From Cylicocyclus nassatus (taxonomy: Eukaryota; Nematoda; Chromadorea; Rhabditida; Strongylidae): 64,000 nt of DNA. Position 1 is the first letter of the stretch; every line of letters begins with the position of its first letter. Below the pieces are notes generated by a model. It was not told the origin of the DNA. It saw only the letters and a program-made list of their open reading frames with translations, and searched no databases. The position numbers were made by a program, and so were the translations under genes. This document shows, in pieces, positions 35,463 through 45,015 of this stretch. Where the stretch lies: the NCBI GenBank assembly GCA_958299035.1, contig CATQJL010000001.1, positions 104,789,661 to 104,853,660 of the forward strand, read 5' to 3'.

Positions 35463-36180
35463 GGTGTGTAAGCGGCACGTAGGGCAATTCGGTCGGGCAG
35501 GGAAACAGATTTTTGTGCGTTTGGGGCAGTTCTCAGAATTGAAAGTCTTAAAGTGACATGTGCGGCAATTTGAGAATACGCTGTAAATACTTGAATTCGT
35601 TGTTCTCTTTTTGTTTGAGTCGTAGTTGGTTTTTCTTATATGTACGATCTTCATGCGGCACGTAGGGCATAAATTTCCTTTTTGAATAGTTACTATCGGT
35701 CTGTAAGCGGCATGTAGGGCAATTCAATCGGGCAGGGAAACAGATTTTTGTGCGTTTGGGGCAGTTCTCAGAATTGAAAGTCTTGAAGTGACATGTACTG
35801 CAATTTGAGAATACGCTGTAAATACTTGAATTCGTTGTTTTGTTTGTTTGAGTCGTAGTTGGTTCTTCTTATATATACGGTCTTCAAGCGGCACATAGGG
35901 CATGAATCTCCTTTTTTAATAGTTACTATGGGTCTGTAAGCGGCACGCAGGGCAACTCGATCGGACAGGGAAATAGATTTTTGTACCTTTGGGGCAGTTC
36001 TTATGATTTTTGAACGGTCTTCAAGCGGCACGTAGGCAATGAACTGTCTATCAGATAGATAATATTGGTTTGTAAGCGGCACGTAAGGCAATTTGATCGG
36101 ACAGGGAAACAAATTTTTGTATGTTGATTGACGGTCTTTAGGTGGCTCAGTAGTCGTGCATTTCGGGCAGGGACCTCCTT
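35463..36180 (-). repeat. Tandem repeat coding CxxCRL modules
   Basis: Direct repeats of about 235 bp (starts near 35463, 35697, 35931) with a shorter 138-bp step to 36069. On the minus strand each contains a segment reading C-P-x-C-R-L or a variant: NCPTCRLHTD, LCPTCRMKIV, SCPACRLQT, DSCPMCRLKTV, NCLTCRLQTN, SLPTCRLKT. Frame changes between units prevent one continuous frame, though each unit is internally open. Could be a decayed Cys-rich repeat gene or a satellite whose Cys pairs are coincidental. Confidence 0.55.
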
Positions 36181-36972
36181 TTGTAGTAAAACTTCATATT
36201 CCTTTGGCGAAAAAATTAAAGGACTCTCTGAAAAAGTACTTACACGATTGATTTCGTTGCTGTCGGAATTGATTCTGAGAGAAAAGTGTTTTTCGTGGTA
36301 CACATAGTTGTTATTGGTGTATTTCTACTTCCAAAACTATAGGTGTTCTGCTACTTACTTAACGATCTTCTATGGAATTTGTTGAGAAGAACTGGAAGAG
36401 CAAATTCTCTTTGAGAGGGTAGAAAAGTAGGGGGGGGGGGGGCTTATCTGAATGTTTCTGGGAGGAGGGGAAATGGCAGAAAGGGTAAACGAGAGGAAAA
36501 TAATATTCTCCATGCATTGTTGTAGCAAGAATTTCGAGAAATGCTGAATGATTTGTAGAGATTATCGCTTCTTTGAGCAGTTCTCCTTTTGTAGAATGCT
36601 TTTCGCAAAAATGTTCTCAGGAAAGGAATAGGAAACTCAAGAAGTATTTATAGTCACAAATAAGCCCTTATATTGTATCTGCCCCGACCCACTTGCTAGC
36701 GACCCGTAGGGTCGCTAGTCTGCATATAGCGGGAAACCGCGGTGAGATGCCGAAGCGCGCGGATGCCTAGCACCTTTAATTACTGGTTCACTAGTAGAAA
36801 AAAGTATAATTGTCTACACACATATCTTGCTCGCAACACAATAACACCTCAGAAATTCTGAAAATTTGTTCTTGGACCGGCTATATCCTCTGCGCGTATT
36901 ACATAAAAGAACAACTTACTCAACCGTAAGTGCACGAAACAATATAGAGGCTATATCAGATCATTACCATAA
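36181..36972. other. Intergenic, with one strong hairpin
   Basis: Contains a poly-G run (36430-36442) and a perfect 10-bp hairpin at 36696-36718 (CTAGCGACCC, loop GTA, GGGTCGCTAG) followed by a GC-rich segment. No known RNA family recognised. Confidence 0.4.
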
Positions 36973-37211
36973 TCTTATATATAAAGCTGAATGTCTGTTT
37001 GTATGTCTGTCTGTCTGTCTGTATGTATGTATGTATGTATGTATGTATGTGTGTACGTATGTTCCGAATAGAAAATTCCATTTCTGAACCGATCCGGACC
37101 AAACTTGGCACACATACACTTCGGGCCCCGGCGGGTGTCATAGGCTACTTTTCGTCATCGATCGATATCGATTTTATAGATTTTTATCGATTTTTTTGCT
37201 GAGTTCACCTA

Positions 37212-38110
37212 CTCAGATAATCGCCGGGGGCAAGCGGCCATGCGAATTTTGAGCAAGCGGGCACCGGAAAAATAGTTCGCTGATTTTTTGTGGTCCGCTT
37301 GCAGAAATTTGGAATAATTCTGGCCAAATTTTAGACGAACGCTCGAAGATCTATCGCGGTTTTTCTATACATAGGTTGCGGCACAGTGGCCGCATTCTCG
37401 CGGATTTTCCGCGAGAACATGCAAAATTATTGAGAGCCGCACGGTCCTTTTTGAAGGACCGCACAACCCTCAGGTACTTTCCGCTGAGAGAAAGTACCCC
37501 AAACTTGGGTAATAAAACCATCGATGGCACCTCTGCCACATAGAGTCTCATCTTTTCTCGGCGTACGCCCGAAACTGCGTAAAAAGAGTCTGAGCGCCTG
37601 CTGAAAGTTTGGCCAGCGCTCGCTGAAAGAGATTGTTTGACGAGCGCTTGCAGAAAATTTTGTATTGATGCCCGCTTGCAGAAAACGCAAATACCGCCCG
37701 CTGAAGATTTGGCCACGCCCCGAAATCCTGCTGACCGCCTGCAGAAAAGCGCGAGTTTGCGGACCGCCTCTCAGATAATCGCTGGGGGCAGGCGGGCACC
37801 GGAAAAATAGTTTGCTGATCTCTCGCACTCCGCTCGCGGATTTTTTGCAAAGCAATCAGGACTTTTCGGAAGACCGCTTGCTGAATTCTCGATTCCTCAG
37901 AGATTCAGCAGTATATCTGCAAAAGATAAGAGCGAAAAAAATTCAACAGGCGGTCTCTAAAAAATCCGCTGACTCAGCGAGCGGTCTTCCGAAAAGTCCC
38001 GATTGCTTTGCAAAAAATCCACGAGCGGGGTGCGAGAAATCAGCAATCTATTTTTCCGGTGCCCGCCTGCCCCCCGCGATTATCTGAGCTGCCCCCGGCG
38101 ATTATCTGAG
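37212..38110 (-). mobile_element. CTCAGA-family element in the Helitron
   Basis: Ends CTCAGATAATCGCCGGGGGC and CCCCCGGCGATTATCTGAG, flanked by TA (37210-37211, 38111-38112). The uninterrupted Helitron sequence at 6728 (CACCTACGGGGCT) proves a 2-bp duplication. The body equals 31065-31642 inverted, plus a second element inserted near its right end. Confidence 0.85.
37770..38088. mobile_element. CTCAGA-family element nested in its own relative
   Basis: 319 bp, ends CTCAGATAATCGCTGGGGGC and CCCGCGATTATCTGAG, flanked by CT (37768-37769, 38089-38090). The uninterrupted relative at 31080-31090 shows the empty site. Same subtype as 28795-29795. Confidence 0.85.
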
Positions 38111-38939
38111 TACGGGGCTGGGAGTTGGCACAGGGGGGGGGGGTAATCGAGCATGGGGATTCCGAATACAATATTGGTTTTCGGGATTATCGATTACTTT
38201 TATCGATTTTATCGATTTTTTGCAAAGTTTGAGCTACGGGGCTGGGAGTTGGCACCGGGGGGCAATCGAGCATGGGGATTCCGAATACAATATTGGTTTT
38301 CAGGATTATCGATTACTTTTATCGATTTTATCGATTTTTTTGCAAAGTTTGAGCTACGGGGCTGGGAGTTGGCACAGGGGGGTAATCGAGCATGGGGATT
38401 CCGAATACAATATTGGTTTTCAGGATTATCGATTACTTTTATCGATAATCCTGAAAACCAATATTGTTGGCATCGAGCATGCTGATCACCCCAAGGGGGG
38501 GGGGGGTGATCAGCATGCTCGATTACCCCCCTGTGCCAACTCCCAGCCCCCTAGCTCAAACTTTACAAAAAAATCGATAAAATCGATAAAAGTAATGGAC
38601 CATCCTGAAAACTAATATTGTGTTCGTAATCAGCATGCTCGATTACCCCCCTGTGCAAAATCCCAGCCTCGCATGTCAAAATTTACAAAAAATCGATAAA
38701 ATCAATAAAAGTAATCGATAATTCTGAAAACTAATATTGTATTCGGAATCCCCATGCTCACTTCCCCCCCCCCTGTGCCAACTCCTGGCCCTGCAGGTGA
38801 ACTCTGCAAAAAAATCGATAAAAATCGGTAAAATCGACATCGATCGATAACGAAAAGTGGACTGTGACACCCGCCGGGGCCCGAAGTGTATGTGTGCCAA
38901 GTTTGGTCCGGATACGGCGGAGCCGGGTAAGCCAGCTAG

Positions 38940-39547
38940 TCTTGCAATAAGTACCAATTCAAGTAATACAGTGCCTGTCACTCTCAAAAAGTGAAAAGTC
39001 TCCACTGAAGGCAGCGTCTTGCCAAAGTAAGGGCTGCAACATTATGGCGATGCAATAGAAGGCCCCTTATCCCAGCGATCGGTGAACTGGAAAAACGCCT
39101 CTAAAAAGCCTAGAATTCGCTCCAAAAGTGGTCCGGACCCCGCCTCCCGTTCTGGAACCCACCCACGCGCCGATTTCGCGATTAATTCGTAGCAGCCCAT
39201 AAAACACAGTTATTACCGTAGATCCTACAACGACTGGAGGGGGGGAGGGGCACACGGAAGGCGACAATGCGCGCAAAACGCAGGCAGTTAAAAATCACCC
39301 CTACTAACTTTTACAGAATCTTACTTGTGGCACCGAGTCATGTATCTACCTCCACCCCCCCCCCCCTACCTTGGCGCCGTGTCACTTTGGCCCCGAAGAG
39401 CTTTGAAAGACACAAATTTGGGAATTGTCGCCTTCCGCACCACACCCCAGCAACTGTGCTGGTGCGCCCTCGCTTCACGTCCAGGTTTAAAATCAAGAGC
39501 TTTTGAAAAAGTCTCTTTCGACATCTTCGCATTCTCTAACAAGGGAA
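38940..39547. other. Repeat fragments, no gene
   Basis: Includes a poly-C run (39355-39366) and a block (39360-39450, with GGGAATTGTCGCCTTCC) inverted relative to about 20660-20740. The 138-codon open frame at 39325-39741 crosses this block and the next element, so it is not called. Confidence 0.4.
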
Positions 39548-39726
39548 CGATACTCAATGTTCGTGGCCTTTCGAGACGAGTACACCATTACACTCGTTTT
39601 CGAACGCTGATTCCGAATCCGACTTCCATTTCTGCTAATCGTTTCTCTGAAAGAAGTTATGGAGGAATTTCGAGCCAAGTTGACCGCCTAAGGGAAATAT
39701 GGTCATTGGGGCGACCTCTACCGCGC

Positions 39727-39793
39727 CACCTTGTGGTCTAGTGGTTAGTGCGATAGCCTTATAAGTTGATGCAGGTGTAGGTTCAAATCCTTG
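39727..39793 (+). pseudogene. tRNA-like sequence
   Basis: Has an A-box-like TGGTCTAGTGGTTAG and a B-box GGTTCAAATCC at tRNA spacing, but the anticodon stem is weak (loop CTTATAA) and no acceptor stem forms. A tRNA-derived remnant rather than a working tRNA. Confidence 0.5.
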
Positions 39794-39975
39794 TGTGTTT
39801 TTACTTTTGCATTGCCTCAAGCTTGGAAACTTTACTCGAATTATGATTATTGGATACATTTTAGCGCAAGCATAATCATTTTTTCCAACTTTCCATATTT
39901 TTTGAAGAATAATAAGGGAGTTCGCTTAACTCGAGGATGCGAAAAAAGGTTAAATGAGGCACTGCAAAACTGAAA

Positions 39976-40050
39976 AACATTAAGGAATTCGAACCTACGC
40001 CTTCATCGACTCATGAGGCCATTGCACTAACCACTAGACCGCACACCAAT
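39976..40050 (-). pseudogene. tRNA-like sequence
   Basis: Inverse partner of the unit at 39727: GCGGTCTAGTGGTTAGTGC with B-box GGTTCGAATTC. Anticodon-loop-like CTCATGA. No clean acceptor stem. Confidence 0.5.
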
Positions 40051-40213
40051 AGTGCTGATCCGACCGTATTTCACTTGGCAGCCAAACTCTGCGCGATCCA
40101 TTACAACACCTTCGAAGCGATTAGCAGAAACGGAAGTCAGATTCGGAATCGCGTTCCAAGACGAGTGTAATGGTATACATCTCATCTCAAGGGCGACGGA
40201 CACCGAGTATCAC

Positions 40214-40558
40214 TCCCTTGTAAGATGCATTTTCGGATTAGCGTGTGCCACTTCCTAACAGCCATATCTTTACTGTTACCGAAGTACTTTATAAGTCATG
40301 CCATAAGCATGACTTGCTGTGATGATTTGTTACTTTACCACAACTATTATGCTCAGCATTCTACCACTGCGCTAATACGTGCACGTCGTCTGTTCATAAA
40401 GCTTATCAGTTAACTTGTTCTATATCACACACTCCAACAGGCGCTATGTCGCCTCAGGCTACAGTAAAGCCTAGAACCACCGATATAGCGAGAAGCAGAA
40501 GCTCAGATAAGTGCAAATTTCTATACACAGGGTTTTTGTCAGGATACTGCCTTCAGTG
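40214..40558. other. Unassigned interval
   Basis: A further D-arm-like string (minus strand, near 40380-40345, TAGCGCAGTGGTAGAATGC) recalls a tRNA 5' half but has no T arm. Otherwise nothing recognised. Confidence 0.3.
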
Positions 40559-40794
40559 TCAAATTTGACTATTTGGTAAACACATGCGGCATACTTGTCC
40601 CTTGGCGTACACAACGACTCGATCGACTTTGGCAAAGGGTTCTGGAAAAAAAGGTAGTATTCCGGAAAAGAAGCTAACTGTTCGACAAGAATGTGAAAAA
40701 TTATTTGAATTACCTGGCCGGTAAGAGTCGCCGATGTCGCAGTAAAGTTGAATATGGCAAAATTCTTGAATTTGATGCTCTGTGGGTTCGCAGG
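40559..40794 (-). CDS. Possible 3' end of a Cys-containing protein gene
   Basis: Two minus-strand exons, 40794-40714 (acceptor TTAACTCAG, donor CAG|GTAATT) and 40641-40559 (acceptor TTTTTTCCAG), join in frame to CEPTEHQIQEFCHIQLYCDI, GDSYRPEPFAKVDRVVVYAK, then CRMCLP and a stop. Five Cys in about 50 residues suggest a secreted or zinc-binding protein. The splice sites are good, but upstream exons were not found and no family is recognised. Confidence 0.33.
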
Positions 40795-41499
40795 CTGAGT
40801 TAAGTGACCCAAACAAAAGGCACAACTTTGAGTGGATTACAAGCAATTCCAGTCTTTCTGAATTTTATGAAGTCCTTCCTGATTGCTTGCTCTGAAGGTT
40901 ACCCAGTCTAGCAGAGAGCTCTTGAATACCTACGAAAAGTGGGTTCGCCAACCCATGGTCGATAAATGCGGCCACAGGCCGTACTTTCAATTTCCTTCTT
41001 CCCTCTCCCTGTCGCCAACGACAGGGAAAACAAGCGATTTTGCTACGGTCTGCCTGTTACAGTTTTCCTTTCCTTGCAATCTTATTTTAGCACGCCAGCT
41101 GCGTCAGTTGGTTTTGGATTGCGTTTCAGAGGAGGATCTAACTGGCGAGTCGAGAGTCAAATTGGTGGCTTGGCCGGCTAAGTGCCGGTGGTTTCATTGT
41201 GTTATCAATTTATCATCATATCTCACATATTGTATAGAATAAGATTATGTTTGCTATTGAGCCTTTTCATGTATTTTCTGCCTACTAAACGTAACTAGTA
41301 GCTGAAAATACAAGTATCACAGCAAGTAGTACACAAGAAAAGTGACAATTATTGTCACCGCGCAAATTTGCCTCTTCGTACGTAATCTGTTTGCTATGTC
41401 TCAAAATCACTTTGCCTTAACTCATTTGTTATGTAGTTTCTAGTTACATGTTTTATATTACTTATTTTCTTGCGTTTATTTTATTGGTTTTGAAGTAAA
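40795..41499. other. Unassigned interval upstream of the SL-like RNA
   Basis: Open frames of 71-119 codons at 40883-41242 have no recognised family. The last 100 bases are AT-rich and would contain any promoter of the RNA at 41500. Confidence 0.35.
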
Positions 41500-41605
41500 G
41501 GTTTAATTACCCAGAAGTTGAGGTAAATGGCGCAAATACTAGCCCACGTGGCACGTGCTCTCGTTGACAAATCTCTTGATATTAGAAGAGCATTGTTCTA
41601 CATAT
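41500..41605 (+). ncRNA. Candidate spliced-leader (SL) RNA gene
   Basis: GGTTTAATTACCC at 41500-41512 equals the first 13 bases of nematode SL1, and the leader would end TTGAG before a GTAAAT donor, making a 23-nt leader (SL1 is 22). Stem TTACC (41507-41511)/GGTAA (41522-41526) is the conserved SL stem I with a 10-base loop. Downstream are a CACGTG pair (41545-41557), an Sm-like AATCTCTTGA (41570-41579), and a hairpin TAGAA/TTCTA (41583-41600). Total length is about 105 nt, right for an SL RNA. The Sm site is not canonical, so a diverged variant or pseudogene is possible. Confidence 0.45.
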
Positions 41606-42464
41606 ATCCCGTAACATCAACGTCAACCCCTTCCCTCTCCCTCATCAAGAGCAAATTCATGGAAAACACGTGATAATGTGCAGTACGGAGGAAAAGCACA
41701 TCGAAGATTTTGCCTTAATGCAACGCGATCGCTGCAGAATCTACTTCCTGTATACCCTCCACTTCCCTTGCTTGCTTTTCCAACTTCTCAAAGGTGTATT
41801 TTTGCTGGTAGCGCTGAAAACAGGTTATGAGAACGACAACTATCTTATTGTTGTGTCGATGGACTATCTAATATAAACAGAGAACTGTCCCTCAATTGCC
41901 CAAGTCACCTACTCACATATGCCAAAGCTCGAAAATCCTTAATAATTATGGAAAAGCGAGCTGACCAAATTCTGCAGCAGATCTTATGAGATTTCCTATT
42001 AATCCAAAAACCAGGAAACCCAAAAAACAATGAGCTTCGCATGGTTTTCATGCTGGTAAGTGGAGATGTTATTCACGTGAAACCTCAAAGGTAAGTCGCT
42101 GATAAGAACTTGAAGTGTAGCTTTGAATCCACGTGGTTTTCAGCTGCAACAAATTATGACTTCCGTATATAAGTCGGAAGCTTTGAAGGTTTCAAGTAGA
42201 TAATTGGGCTGTGGGTATCCGCCCAAAAATGAAAGAGACGGTTCTACCAAGTTAATAATGAGATACTTCGTATTTGAAAAACTTTTTTGAGCTTTAATCA
42301 ACGGTATACACCTTTTTGGTCAACTTTCAATTTCTGCAAGAGCTCTTGAATTTGATCTCGCTTTTGCAATTTTTACGGCATGCAGACAGATCAAACTTTT
42401 TCCGACGTATGGTTCATGTCTCGCTCAGTGTCAGTTTTATTTTATTATATTATAAATACGCTCG
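41606..42464. other. Unassigned interval
   Basis: No gene recognised. A 68-codon frame at 41670-41876 has no family resemblance. Confidence 0.35.
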
Positions 42465-43390
42465 TGTATCAGAATAAAAATAAAGGAAATCGGAAATATA
42501 ATTTCGGCAACACAAGAGAGAAGGGACCAACCAATCCTCAGTCTTAGGGCCGTATGCACTAATATCCCCGCGGGGAGGGGATCGCAGCTTCAGAAGAAAG
42601 CTTCATATCCTGAAGCTCCGGATATCTGGATTTCACGCTGTCTACCTATCAGTAAGTATTCCTACTACCCTTCACTATGAACATGTTGAACAGGAGCGAG
42701 AAGCCGTACGAACCGCATTTTCCAGCTTTTGTATGATCCCTGATGATCCCTGGCGCTTTTCTTTAAAGTCATTTTTCTTTCTCCGAAGTTAACGAAAACC
42801 TTCCAAAGTTGTACTGAACATCTAACACAATACTGCTAAGCATGTTGCTGATGAGAACAAATGACTTTTTGAAAAGTCGAATTTTTCGGTAAGCCTCAAA
42901 TTTCGACCTGTGGATCATCGCAAATTTCATGACTTCAAAACATCATTTGTTCTTAGCAGCAACATGCTTAGCACTGTCGGGTTAGACAATCTGCACAACT
43001 CTGGAGATTCTTCGTTAAATTCGGAGAAAGAAAAATGACTTTGAAGAAAAGCGCCAGGGATCATCAGGGATCATACAAAAGCTGGAAAATGCAGTTTGTA
43101 CAGCTTTTCGCTCCTGTTCAACATGTTCATAGTGAAGGGTAATAGGAATACTTACGGATAGGTACACAACGTGAAATCCAGGTATCTGGAGTTTCGAAAT
43201 ATAAAGCTTTCTTTTAAGCTGCGATCCCCTCCCCGCGGGGATGTTAGTGCATGCGGCCCTTAAGGAAAAAGAGAAATATCTGGATGAATATCAGGACAAA
43301 ACACGAAGCCCTAGAATCCATAGGCAAAGATATACGCTTGCATAGACTAGCAAATTTCAGAGAAAATGCACTTGGTTTAGAAAATAGCTA
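42465..43390 (+). repeat. Dispersed repeat copy interrupted by a Harbinger-like MITE
   Basis: Flanks 42465-42546 and 43260-43390 together match 43650-43860 (AATTTCGGCAACACAAGAGA, GACAAAACACGAAGCCC, ATATACGCTTGCAT). The second copy lacks the insertion and gives the empty site. Confidence 0.7.
42547..43259. mobile_element. Harbinger-like foldback MITE, 713 bp
   Basis: Termini GGGCCGTATGCACTAATATC and ATGTTAGTGCATGCGGCCC, flanked by TTA (42544-42546, 43260-43262). Inner arms are also inverted (CAGCTTTTGTATGATCCCTG and its complement). The uninterrupted copy at 43733 (CAGTCTTAAGAG) confirms one TTA before insertion. Confidence 0.85.
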
Positions 43391-43649
43391 CTTTATTTAA
43401 TTTATCTTATTACGAGCTAGCATCCCGGGTTTCACCCCGTTCTGGAGCCTCCATCCTGCTAGACCTCTCGTGTAGCAAAATTTATTTTTATTTTGATTCC
43501 GACTCGTCTTGGGTTCGCTTCCTACCGCTCTTGCCATATCTTGATAACCTGCAGATCAAAATGAGCTTCACCGCTCATCTTTCACGGCCATGGGAAATGT
43601 GCACAGACACACAGACACACAGATTTTCTGCGTTATATAGAGGTTTTAT

Positions 43650-43860
43650 AAGTATACTCGTGTACAGAATAGAAAAGAAAGGGAATCGGAGAGATAATTT
43701 CGGCAACACAAGAGAGAAGCCAATCCTCAGTCTTAAGAGAAAAAGAAACATGTGGATGAAAATCAAGACAAAACACGAAGCCCAAAACCCATAATGATAA
43801 TGATATACGCTTGCATGGGCTAGCAATTTCAAAAAAAATGCACTTGGTCTAGAGAATAGA
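43650..43860 (+). repeat. Dispersed repeat, uninterrupted copy
   Basis: Paralogue of 42465-43390 without the MITE. Upstream at 43608-43625 is an ACACAGACACACAG microsatellite. Confidence 0.65.
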
Positions 43861-44040
43861 CTCGAGAATTTCGCTTCCTTTGAAATACATTGTACGTTTT
43901 TGGGTGTCAGCGGGCCTGTGGGTGAAAGCTAGCTGACTTGATTTGAATAAAATTTATTTCAGAAGAGAGCAACGAATTTGGAGGAGTAGGATAAACACCT
44001 ATCAACTAAAGCGAATGATAGTTTGCCAAGCGAATGACCT

Positions 44041-45015
44041 GTGGCCGTATTCATCAACGAACCCTGAGGGTTAAGCTTACCCTCCAGGGTTAGTTTAACC
44101 CTCAGGGTTCATTGGCCGTATTCATCAACCATAGGCTAGGGTTTACCACGGAACGCGATCTACCCGTATCGATCAACGAACCTGTGGCCGTATTCATCAA
44201 CCTGAGGGTTAAACTAACCCTGGAGGGTTAAGGCGTCAGTTACGCGTGCGCTTGCAAACTCACATCACAGAATGCCTAATTACGGATAAATTCACTTTAC
44301 ACTTATATTCTTTCACTGTTATAGTAGTATAGTCAACGAATAAGCTTTTAACACTAGTTTTTATAATACACCTCTAGCATACTTGTGCAGCATCCATCTT
44401 ACAGCGTGAGTTTATTTTCATGTGTGCAATTGTGCAGTTTGAGTTCTACTTTTGCGCAGTTCGTTTTATACCGGGCTTGTGCTACTCTTTTAGGGTCAAT
44501 GCATGTTATTATAAAGGGGTTTTTCTTTTGGCACTTGTCAGAGTGGAATGCCATTTTTTCTCGTCGCATTCATTTGTCACCAAAGCTAGAATTCTTTTTC
44601 TTGCGTCAGTGTTTCATGTACTCCGAATATGAACATAAAACGAAGTCGAAACTAAATACTATAACAACAACCAATACTAAATACTACAATACTCGTTGAT
44701 CGTTTTCCGAACTATTAGATGCGAGTAAATGTTTGTATGAAGTGTTAGGGTAGAGTTAACCTTGCTCTGAGCTAGGGTTAAATTAACCCTGATAAATCAC
44801 GTAAGTTTAACCCTCGAGGGTCAGTTTAACCCTCACGGTTCGTTGATGAATACGGGTTAGTCGCTTTCGGGGTAAAATTAACCCTCAAGGTTAGATTTAA
44901 CTCTCAGGGTTAAGCCTACCCTGTGTTTCATGAATACGGGTTAAACGCTTTCCAGGGTTAAACTAACCCTCCAGGGTTAGTTTAACCCTCGGGGTTCGTT
45001 GATGAATACGGCCAC
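44041..45015. mobile_element. Foldback element rich in AACCCTSAGGGTT palindromes
   Basis: Left GTGGCCGTATTCATCAACGA and right TCGTTGATGAATACGGCCAC are perfect inverses. Near both ends are many copies of AACCCT/AGGGTT joined as short palindromes. The centre (44250-44740) is AT-rich and contains open frames I do not consider genes. No target duplication was fixed. Confidence 0.7.

Larger units (their letters stand above)
36973..38939 (+). mobile_element. Palindromic Helitron with nested insertions
   Basis: Starts TCTTATATATAAAGC after A and ends CCAGCTAG before T, with the CGGCGGAGCCG hairpin before the end. Like the copy at 6509, the body is tandem 120-bp units in one orientation, then a turn (about 38475-38525, around GGGGGGTGATCAGCATGCTC), then inverted units. 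A CTCAGA-family element (37212-38110) sits in the left arm. Removing it with one TA restores the arm as seen at 6728-6740. Confidence 0.88.
39548..40213. mobile_element. Foldback element with tRNA-like sequence in both arms
   Basis: Left arm ACACCATTACACTCG and TTCCGAATCCGACTTCC are mirrored at 40110-40190 (GGAAGTCAGATTCGGAA, CGAGTGTAATGGT). Each arm has a tRNA-like unit (39727-39793 plus, 40050-39976 minus). The centre is AT-rich. Outer limits are approximate. Confidence 0.55.

Noticed and set aside
35463..36180. CRISPR-like array
   Set aside because: Units are long (about 235 bp), similar throughout without unique spacers, and the context is eukaryotic.
38153..38615. Long frames of 110 and 131 codons
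   Set aside because: They translate the same Helitron tandem units on the same strand in different frames.
39727..40050. Functional tRNA genes
   Set aside because: A-box and B-box are present, but neither unit forms an acceptor stem or a sound anticodon stem.
44041..45015. Interstitial telomere array
   Set aside because: The AACCCT/AGGGTT hexamers are arranged as palindromes between inverted ends, not as head-to-tail arrays.
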